From the NCBI RefSeq assembly GCF_900182915.1, contig NZ_FXUG01000014.1, forward strand, positions 62,001-126,000: a DNA stretch of 64,000 nt, written 5' to 3'. A program made the position numbers and the translations under genes. Below are positions 58,301-64,000 of this stretch, piece after piece (the first letter of the stretch is position 1; each line of letters begins with the position of its first letter). The notes under the pieces are model-generated. The model was not told the DNA's origin. It did no database searches and saw only the letters and a list, made by a program, of their open reading frames with translations. This DNA comes from Neorhodopirellula lusitana. Its GTDB lineage: Bacteria; Planctomycetota; Planctomycetia; Pirellulales; Pirellulaceae.

Positions 58301-59051
58301 CCCGGAAATGTCTCGCGTCGCGAAACCGATTTCTCATGTGCAGTTCAGCCCGAGCTTGAATCGGATGGCGATTTGCCACGCGAAATACCATGTTCATCTC
58401 TTCGCGGTGGCGTTCGATGACGACCAAAGTGTCCCCACCGTGCAAGCGGAGTCTCGCTTGGCTCTACGCCGTAGTGCCGACGCAGTCTTCTTTAAAAACG
58501 ATGACAATTTGTTGTTGTATGGTGATACGGTCGCCAGCTATCGGATTGGCGATGCCATGGAACACGAGATCGCCGATGGTAAAAACAACATCGCCAGCAC
58601 ATGGGTTAATTCCGCTGGGAAACGAATCCTGCTGGGCTGCTTCGGTGGACACCTGCACTCATTAAGCGAAAGCGGTGAGGTTCTGCTTTCCGGTCGTCAA
58701 TGGCGGAGTGAAGCTTACGCGGACGGCCGCTACCACGACATCACGTGCATGACGCTTTCCGACGACCGAAAAACACTGCTTACCGGAGGCACAACCGGAG
58801 AGCTCGGGATTTGGAATGCGGAAACACTCCGTCACATTGGAACAGTCATTCCTTCAACCGACCGCCGCAACGTGACCAGTATTGCGATCGCTCCCAACGG
58901 AAGCATGATCGTGTACTACGTGGCTCCCCCGAATTCCGTCGGTACGTTTCACGTTCTGCACGTCCACCAGGACGATGCACGTCCTAACGACACTCAACTC
59001 GACACAGCACTAAACGAGGCGTTGGCGTTACCGCTAGCCGAAGTCCGCTAG
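55347..59051 (+). CDS. Ser/Thr protein kinase with WD40-like propeller
   Basis: About 1234 residues from a GTG at 55347 (an earlier GTG at 55290 is possible). An acidic, Ser/Asp-rich leader of about 80 residues is followed by a complete kinase domain: LGRGGYGVV, VAMKVI, HRDIKPSNI, LTDFGLV and APEQ, so it is predicted active. A membrane helix lies near residues 384-405 (STLILGLITMSVLAAAIF), then a coiled coil. About 700 residues of WD40/propeller-type blades follow (for example GRVVSATEDGFVRIHDSKTG, KTLLTGGTTGELGIWNAET). This build is common in planctomycetes. Unlike the kinase-like gene at 49526, all catalytic residues are kept. Target unknown. Confidence 0.88.
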   Translation: MSDGSTTNLSDEPGDDSNDSWGDAWDTRFELAGDDDSAPANARFEKLATLFDNLSQEGSTTTIGSDNSLVLKDELPPRIERFVVHEELGRGGYGVVYRAYDPVLDRDVAMKVIRPRRKPGDDNRVRLREARASAKMSHPYLVPLHEVLDMDECVYLVSEYCPGSTLTQLIEEYPNGMPVQWAAEIAACVAQAIAHAHHRGFVHRDIKPSNILLVPDNVANDSVPFIPRLTDFGLVHDLFDQVRSREGQRLVGTLCYIAPEQLVGGKELVGATDVQVQVSDIYSLGVVLHQMLVGKIPFRASRTSKLLEIMATTEPAALRDKRPEVDRDLEAICLKCLKRLPHERYASAQDLVDDLKRHSQQQPVAARPRSRQENAWNLIRRTPFESTLILGLITMSVLAAAIFAGSNRSLRQHSRWLAAATDTAKQNETLAKLAESRAQEALLDVEHQRQKAEQSGEAALQLAIQSDLRQAFSAVLAGDSANSMLIADQILDYAGPERVQDRLDWKLLKTVAHRGWRRLPLGLEEAQPSPMNEVAAIPGQGRVVSATEDGFVRIHDSKTGTLIHSLPHVTPKALTDPSSLSEYGWQLSTNILGYKEQVQCHALAVSPDGRWLAVGKSISASFLSWQATNFVELVDLSTAASGDLSVDHTIGGFNSTVESLTFSKDGKKLLVGPRYEPIQVIEMDDHQQRTFHPSIKRNRQLLLTSDGDLVYLPSGNQFARVGITSNHDLQIWTIDQNWSCRTAAALGSGKLILYVPTDSDRVYLIKSGEANTELYYFVCERGVITQILLTQDEQHLVVGTAGGGIGIWDIKECLAAALPESIVEPARDAKRRVQPRQYHVRHQGAVRCLALDEEGRVYSGGDGGVLAVADLFQDPRATKGERLLASHHSSFDSEKRSRKMEELASKYHVFSPDSKYLYRMISNEGIVRQRLSDLSIEELLPRQPSDGCYLRMLPDHPWLIAGYRDGSVILQHVSDPARRVILPGDPEMSRVAKPISHVQFSPSLNRMAICHAKYHVHLFAVAFDDDQSVPTVQAESRLALRRSADAVFFKNDDNLLLYGDTVASYRIGDAMEHEIADGKNNIASTWVNSAGKRILLGCFGGHLHSLSESGEVLLSGRQWRSEAYADGRYHDITCMTLSDDRKTLLTGGTTGELGIWNAETLRHIGTVIPSTDRRNVTSIAIAPNGSMIVYYVAPPNSVGTFHVLHVHQDDARPNDTQLDTALNEALALPLAEVR

Positions 59052-59267
59052 CTAGAGTTGGCTATTCCAGCGTGTAGCTGCATCGGTTTCTTCGAACTGC
59101 TATCCAGAATTCTCGACCTGTTTGCCGCCACGAGGGTCGATTCAGTGCCGTATTCACTCTTCGCGGCAATCCTGCAGGAATTTCCAGTGAAATCCGAACG
59201 CGCTGGCATACGATGAGAGCGTCGCTGCATTTTCACCTGCGTGAATTCTTCTTGGAAAGCCGGATCC

Positions 59268-60110
59268 ATGTCCATTATCAACGTGGGCTGTCAACTGAAC
59301 TACAACGTTCGGTCACCAACAGTCCTCCTTCTGAATCTGTCGGTTTGTCGCAATAGCCACCAAACTGTCACTTCCGAGACACTCGAAGTTCGTCCATTTC
59401 AATCAGCCGAAGAATGTGAGGTGGGGCCGCTCGGCAATCGCATCGTTCGCATCAATGCCTCGCCCGGCCAAATGTCGATCAACTATCTCGCCACGGTCGA
59501 ACTGCGCAGCGATGTCGTGGATTCCACCAATGTGAACGAGACCAACTACGAACAACTGCCTGCCGACGTACTGTCGTACCTGAACCCAAGTCGATACTGC
59601 GAGTCGGACAAGCTTTATCGGTTTGCATTCGAAGAGTTCGGTCATCTACTGCGTGGCTACTCGCGGGTAACGGCGATTTGCAACTGGACCTACGAACAAC
59701 TGTCCTACACGCCCGGCAGCACCGGTCCCACGACCACCGCATGCGATGTGCTGTTGCAGCGAACAGGAGTTTGCCGCGACTACGCCCACGTGGCAATCAG
59801 TCTGTGTCGCGCCATGGGTATCCCGGCCCGCTATGTTTCAGGCTATGCCGTTAATTTGCAGCCGCCTGATTTCCATGGCTTCTTTGAAGCGTACTTTGAC
59901 AAACGCTGGTTCTTGTTCGACGCGACCAGACTGGCTCCGGTCGGCGGTTTTGTCCGCATCGGAACCGGCCGTGATGCTGCCGATGTGGCGTTCGCAACGC
60001 TTCGAGGCGAAGCGGAAAGTACGGGCATGGGCGTTTGGGCAAACAAAGCGAATTTGGGCGATGAACAAGTCGATTCCGACAACGTTCAATCCGGCGTGAG
60101 TTCGGCTTAG
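59268..60110 (+). CDS. Transglutaminase-like cysteine protein
   Basis: About 280 residues from the ATG at 59268, with a GTG at 59241 as an alternative. The N-terminal half is a beta domain (YNVRSPTVLLLNL...) as found in bacterial transglutaminase-like families. The catalytic triad is visible: Cys in QRTGVCRDYAHVA, His in DFHGFFEAYF and Asp in WFLFDATRLAP. No signal peptide, so probably cytoplasmic. Such proteins may be peptidases or amide-cleaving enzymes; true crosslinking activity is not implied. It starts 216 bases after the kinase gene in the same direction. Confidence 0.85.
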   Translation: MSIINVGCQLNYNVRSPTVLLLNLSVCRNSHQTVTSETLEVRPFQSAEECEVGPLGNRIVRINASPGQMSINYLATVELRSDVVDSTNVNETNYEQLPADVLSYLNPSRYCESDKLYRFAFEEFGHLLRGYSRVTAICNWTYEQLSYTPGSTGPTTTACDVLLQRTGVCRDYAHVAISLCRAMGIPARYVSGYAVNLQPPDFHGFFEAYFDKRWFLFDATRLAPVGGFVRIGTGRDAADVAFATLRGEAESTGMGVWANKANLGDEQVDSDNVQSGVSSA

Positions 60111-60324
60111 GGCTTATTCCTTTTAGAAATCGCAAACGTTTTGCAATTGCGTTGCTTCCCAATCGTGATACGTTGCAATGTTGGCCTGCGTGAACGCCCC
60201 CTTCGGGTGTCAAGGCGATCGTCCACTGCAAAATGCGGGGCTCGGTCGTGATTCACAATCCGCAGCATGCTCTCGTCGAGGATTCTCTTCGGCAGACGCG
60301 CCGCAGCAGGCCTCGCGTTCGCCC

Positions 60325-60331
60325 AAGGAGG
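60325..60331 (+). promoter_or_regulatory. Strong ribosome site that sets the start of the 60337 gene
   Basis: AAGGAGG lies five bases before ATG 60337. It decides against the longer reading frame that opens at 60178, whose first 53 residues look random. Confidence 0.7.
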
Positions 60332-60336
60332 CGATC

Positions 60337-60750
60337 ATGGTGGATTGTTTTGCCAAGACACCACAATACGTGTTGAAGGATGGAGCCCATCCGTCTTGCC
60401 CCGCACTTGTGCAACCGCAAGATGCGCCAGGGGCAGCGCAGCAAGCATCCCAGACCACGGTTCTATTTGGATTCTCCGATAAACCCGAGTACGACGCGTT
60501 TCTAGCAGAAAGCTCCTTAGCACTAACGCCTTATCCTTTAGTCAAAGGCTTCCTGACCAACCAAATCGAACTGGCTCCCGATGCGTTGAAGCTAATCGTT
60601 CTGGACGCGGCCTCACCGAACCAAACCACGCTAAACGCGGCGACTCTTCAGTCCGTCCTAGATGCAATGCAAAGCCGCTCGGACACCGTCGCAGTCTCGC
60701 ATCACCTGATTCTTGAAGAATCATCGTCCGCCTATCGCGTGCAAAAATGA
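60337..60750 (+). CDS. Conserved hypothetical protein
   Basis: Protein of 137 residues with a consensus AAGGAGG ribosome site five bases upstream. No signal peptide or membrane helix. It has two Cys near the start (MVDCFAKTPQYVL, then PSCPALVQ). Two alpha/beta stretches follow (TTVLFGFSDKPEYDAFLAES; LKLIVLDAASPNQTTLN), ending in a helix and a polar tail. I recognise no family or catalytic motif. Downstream of the transglutaminase gene by 226 bases, same strand. Confidence 0.6.
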   Translation: MVDCFAKTPQYVLKDGAHPSCPALVQPQDAPGAAQQASQTTVLFGFSDKPEYDAFLAESSLALTPYPLVKGFLTNQIELAPDALKLIVLDAASPNQTTLNAATLQSVLDAMQSRSDTVAVSHHLILEESSSAYRVQK

Positions 60751-61211
60751 TTAAAGCGTTTTCGTTTTGGTCGTCACCGAACGCGTCAAGAGTTTCGTGA
60801 CCTGGCGCGGTGCTCGAGAGTCGTGACGACCTCCGCTACAGCCTGCGGAATTCCCAAAAATGCTTCAGCTGCAAAAGCAGATTTCGTTGCAACAAGAAAG
60901 GTCGCCAAGTCTGGCATCTCTGGCCTGAAGGCTTAGCCGAAGTAGAACGCGTTTGGTGCGGAATCAACGAGGCGCCGCTTTCCATATCTAAAGCGTTAGA
61001 TCTCATTCGCCTGTACCGCTTACTCGGTACTTGTCACGTTCCATACAGTCAAGCGTTGCCGTCGGTTTAGACAGTCGCGGTGCGGTCCATTGCTAGAAAA
61101 CTATCCAGCATGGTTGAGTAGCCTACTTACCCAGGCTGGAAAAATGAGCAGGATCGCATAGCAGGTTTCGACGGGGAATCGCTATCGACTAAAAACACGA
61201 GTGCTGACGAA
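60751..61211. other. Non-coding region before the photolyase fusion gene
   Basis: About 461 bases. An 86-codon open frame at 60810-61070 contains a KCFSCKSRFRCNKK cluster but has no ribosome site or coding-like balance, so it is left out. Promoter position not determined. Confidence 0.4.
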
Positions 61212-63692
61212 ATGAATAAGCTTAACGAACTACTCGATTCATTAGACAGTTCACTCGCTGAACGGGTGCGTGTGCGTCACCGGAATTCGGTTCCCGAAGA
61301 TGGGGAGTTCGTTCTGTACTGGATGCGAACCGCCGTCCGGGCACATGAAAACCCGGCCCTTTCAATCGCGATCGAGCTCGCCAATCGCTTGCAGTTGCCG
61401 CTGTTGGTCTACCAGGGGATTTCCGAGCGATATCCGTACGCATCGGATCGACACCATACATTCCTATTGCAGGGTGCCCGCGATGTTCAGCAGGAACTGG
61501 CGGAGCGAAACATCGCGTATCGCTTGCACCTGGAACGGCCTGGACATCGCGGACCACATCTACGATCACTTGCGGACCGGGCTGCTATGGTCATCACGGA
61601 AGAGATGCCGGTCGAACCCATGCCGCGCTGGACAGCGTTGCTGTGCCGTGGTCTGCGATGCAGTCTACTTTGTGTCGACACCGCCTGTATCGTTCCAATG
61701 CGTCTGGTCGGCAAGAGCTACGAGCGAGCCTTCGCTTTTCGTGACGCGACCAAAAAGCTGTACGCCGATCGAGTGGACGCCGTTCCGCTACCCGAGGCCA
61801 ATGTTGACCATGCTTTGCCGCCAAACATCGTACTGCCGTTTGAGCCGATTGACCTGCAGAACTCCAGAATCGATCAATGGGTCAGCGAATGCGACATCGA
61901 TCATTCGGTTGGCCCAATCAATGACACCATCGGCGGTTCGACGGCCGGGTACGAGCGTTGGAATGCATTCAAAGCGAACGTGCTTTCGAAGTATGACCGT
62001 CTACGCAACGATCCACTCAAGGAAGGTGCCAGCCGAATGTCGGCTTACCTGCACTACGGCATGGTTTCGCCAATGCGAATTGCACGCGAAGCCGCAGAGG
62101 ACGGTTCCAAGGGTGCGACGAAGTACTTGGACGAGCTTTTGATCTGGCGAGAGTTGGCATATTCCTTTTGCATGTTTCGGCCCGAGCACGGGCGTTTGAG
62201 CGCGTTACCCAAGTGGGCAATGGATACGCTTAACGAACACGCGTCCGACGAACGTCCCGAGGTCCTTTCGTGGGAGACATTGGCTCGCGGCGATACGGGC
62301 GACTCCCTTTGGGATTCGGCGCAGCGTTCACTGATGCTTCATGGCGAACTGCATAACAACGTTCGAATGACTTGGGGAAAGGCGATCTTAAACTGGACGT
62401 CCAATCCCAAGGAAGCTTTAAAGCGTTTGATCGACTTGAACCACCGGTTTGCCTTGGATGGCCGCGACCCTGCATCGTATGGAGGAATTCTTTGGTGCCT
62501 TGGCCAATTCGATCGTCCGTTTGAGCCAGCGCAGCCCATCTATGGATCCGTGCGGACACGTCCCACCGATCAGCACGCCCGCCGCTTGGATCCGATTGCC
62601 TATCGGCGGAAAGTGACTCGTTCGACTTGCGGACCGATGCCGACGGTCGCTGTCATCGGCGCGGGACTATCCGGGCTCGCCTGTGCACGGACGTTAAGCG
62701 ATCACGGGTTCGACGTGAAAGTGTTCGAGAAGAGTCGGGGACTCGGCGGACGCATGGCGACGCGGAGGGCAGACGACACGCTCCGTTTTGATCATGGGGC
62801 ACAATACTTCACTGCTCGCGACTCCAATTTCAAGCGGTATGTGCGGTCATGGACTCAAGACGGCGTGGTGCAACCCTGGCAGGCACGCATTGCGGTCCTC
62901 GAGAGCGGCAAGGTCCAAGAGTTCAAGCAAGGTACCGAACGCTTCGTTGCCGTTCCCGGAATGAATGCGATCGGAAAACACTTAGCGACGAACCTGCAAA
63001 TTCGTCTGCAAACCCGAGTCGCTCCGCCCCAACGAATCAACGACAAGTGGCAATTGTGTTCGGAAGACGAGGAAACTCTTGGAAGCTTCGACATGATCGT
63101 TGTTGCCGCGCCCGCCGATCAAGCCACCTCTTTGCTATCTGGGGCGAGGTTGCTGGCCAGTCGATCAGCGAACGCCGAGATGTCCGGATGCTGGTGCTTG
63201 ATGCTAAGTCTTGCCGAAGACCTCGACTGTGAATTTGATGCTGCGTTCGTGCATCAGTCTCCCTTGTCGTGGATTTCCAACAACGCGAGCAAGCCAGGTC
63301 GCAATCTCGGCCACCAAGCTTGGACTATACACGCAACACCCCAGTGGTCCCAAGAACACCTAGACGCGCCGGCGGAACAGGTCGAGCAATTGCTGCTCGA
63401 AGAGTTTTGGAAAGCGGTTGGCTTATCGCCAGAACCGCACGTTCATCTCAAAAGTCACTTATGGCGATATGCTTTGCCATCGACACCACTGCCCGAGCGA
63501 TTCCTGTTTGATCCCAAGCAGCAGATCGGTGCTTGTGGCGATTGGTGTGGTGGACCACGAGTTGAAGGTGCTTTCCTAAGCGGGATCGCGATGGCGGGAC
63601 GACTCATGGGCCACACCAACTCGCTAGCGAAACCTACCAGCGTTCACCAAGAGAGTCAGTTCGATCTGTTCGACAGCCATCCAGGCAGGTAG
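61212..63692 (+). CDS. Photolyase-like protein fused to a renalase-type FAD oxidoreductase
   Basis: Protein of 826 residues. Residues 1 to about 465 are a class II-like DNA photolyase: RVRHRNSVPEDGEFVLYWMR at the start, SAYLHYGMVSPMRIA, HGELHNNVRMTWGKAILNWT and FALDGRDPASYGGILW. From residue 476 a second flavoprotein begins: PTVAVIGAGLSGLACARTL, KSRGLGGRMATRR, DHGAQYFTARD and, near the end, GACGDWCGGPRVEGAFLSG, as in renalase-like COG3380 oxidoreductases. Photolyases repair UV dimers with reduced FAD; the second flavin domain may reduce or sense. The last residues contain QFDLF (816-820), a sliding-clamp-like motif. Fusion is read directly from one uninterrupted frame. Confidence 0.88.
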   Translation: MNKLNELLDSLDSSLAERVRVRHRNSVPEDGEFVLYWMRTAVRAHENPALSIAIELANRLQLPLLVYQGISERYPYASDRHHTFLLQGARDVQQELAERNIAYRLHLERPGHRGPHLRSLADRAAMVITEEMPVEPMPRWTALLCRGLRCSLLCVDTACIVPMRLVGKSYERAFAFRDATKKLYADRVDAVPLPEANVDHALPPNIVLPFEPIDLQNSRIDQWVSECDIDHSVGPINDTIGGSTAGYERWNAFKANVLSKYDRLRNDPLKEGASRMSAYLHYGMVSPMRIAREAAEDGSKGATKYLDELLIWRELAYSFCMFRPEHGRLSALPKWAMDTLNEHASDERPEVLSWETLARGDTGDSLWDSAQRSLMLHGELHNNVRMTWGKAILNWTSNPKEALKRLIDLNHRFALDGRDPASYGGILWCLGQFDRPFEPAQPIYGSVRTRPTDQHARRLDPIAYRRKVTRSTCGPMPTVAVIGAGLSGLACARTLSDHGFDVKVFEKSRGLGGRMATRRADDTLRFDHGAQYFTARDSNFKRYVRSWTQDGVVQPWQARIAVLESGKVQEFKQGTERFVAVPGMNAIGKHLATNLQIRLQTRVAPPQRINDKWQLCSEDEETLGSFDMIVVAAPADQATSLLSGARLLASRSANAEMSGCWCLMLSLAEDLDCEFDAAFVHQSPLSWISNNASKPGRNLGHQAWTIHATPQWSQEHLDAPAEQVEQLLLEEFWKAVGLSPEPHVHLKSHLWRYALPSTPLPERFLFDPKQQIGACGDWCGGPRVEGAFLSGIAMAGRLMGHTNSLAKPTSVHQESQFDLFDSHPGR

Positions 63693-63720
63693 AGACGAAA
63701 AAGAACTTTCAATCTCCAAT

Positions 63721-64000
63721 TCAACGTAGTTGCGCGAGGAATGTTTCCGCGTTCTCGATATGCCGATTTCGTTTTTCCGGATCCATCTTTTTCGCCATAC
63801 TACACATCATGGCCCAACGTGGATTCTTAGCGAGTTCATCGGAATGGTTCCAAATCCACCGCCAATACAAGCCGTCCCAGACTTCGGACCACTCCCCGGT
63901 TTTGTAGTGGCTCATCTTCCGGATGTAAGACGACCCCGAAAAATAGGGTTTGGTTGTGATCGCGCCTCCATCCGCATTCTGGCTCATGGCGTACACGTTC
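63721..64000 (-). CDS. PhrB-type cryptochrome/photolyase, C-terminal part (cut by window)
   Basis: The reverse strand reads through to the right edge, so the 5' end is missing. Visible blocks NVYAMSQNADGGAITTKPYFSGSSYIRKMSHY and NPRWAMM...MDPEKRNRHIENAETFLAQLR are the C-terminus of the PhrB/COG3046 family ((6-4) photolyases). In the classical members this region carries three of the four cysteines of a 4Fe-4S cluster; here the corresponding segment is short (KTGEWSEVWDGLYW) and cysteine-free, so the cluster is probably absent. It converges with the photolyase fusion gene, 28 bases apart. Confidence 0.85.
   Translation of the reverse strand, partial: NVYAMSQNADGGAITTKPYFSGSSYIRKMSHYKTGEWSEVWDGLYWRWIWNHSDELAKNPRWAMMCSMAKKMDPEKRNRHIENAETFLAQLR

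Noticed and set aside
60178-60336. Longer start for the hypothetical gene at 60337
   Set aside because: The AAGGAGG ribosome site fits ATG 60337; the extra 53 residues look random.
60810-61070. 86-codon open frame with a Cys cluster before the photolyase gene
   Set aside because: Cys spacing hints at zinc binding, but no ribosome site and no family; evidence too thin.

Overview
The window looks like a chromosomal segment from a marine planctomycete of the Rhodopirellula/Pirellulaceae type. The clues are a Cys-type sulfatase and other large secreted proteins, a DUF1570 metallopeptidase, eukaryote-like kinases (one with a WD40-like tail), a LarA-like gene coupled to glnS, and many small membrane proteins of no known family. 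This placement is inference; no rRNA or other marker gene is present. I saw no tRNA, rRNA, CRISPR array, prophage or intact insertion sequence.

Layout. 1-5.1 kb: a YmdB-type phosphodiesterase cut by the left edge, a four-S1-domain RNA-binding protein, a conserved hypothetical gene overlapping an AEC carrier, and a bacterial relative of the plant IQM proteins. 5.2-18.7 kb: a secreted catabolic region with a 1457-residue propeller/CBM9-like protein, a GH97 glycosidase, two secreted alpha/beta hydrolases, a zinc alcohol dehydrogenase with a microcompartment-type leader, and a sulfatase. 19-24 kb: HesB/IscA protein, bacillithiol-type deacetylase, TIGR04283 glycosyltransferase, DUF1570 peptidase and a metallophosphoesterase. 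24.1-32.3 kb (minus): a complete F1Fo ATP synthase operon in the order (atpI-like)-B-E-F-H-A-G-D-C. 32.4-36.4 kb: the imuA-imuB mutagenesis pair, a LapA-like protein, and a small protein that begins with a textbook sliding-clamp motif.

36.7-42.7 kb: a membrane protein, then a Mn/Fe/Zn-type ABC importer whose two permeases both carry DtxR-like C-terminal regions. 42.9-46.7 kb: glnS, a LarA/DUF2088-like gene and a NUDIX gene, tightly coupled. 46.8-52.6 kb: an orphan RbsC-type permease, then a membrane protein, a degenerate (pseudo)kinase and two more membrane proteins. 52.6-53.3 kb: a non-coding block with a dispersed-type repeat. 53.3-60.8 kb: a DUF389 protein, a Ser/Thr kinase with a WD40-like tail, a transglutaminase and a small conserved protein. 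61.2-64 kb: a photolyase fused to a renalase-like FAD oxidoreductase, converging on a PhrB-family gene cut by the right edge.

Best candidates for undescribed biology: the IQM-like protein, the permease-DtxR fusions, the clamp-motif protein beside imuAB (with a second clamp-like motif at the tail of the photolyase fusion), the pseudokinase cluster, and the microcompartment-tagged dehydrogenase outside any visible microcompartment locus. Homology statements are from memory of family motifs, not from searches.
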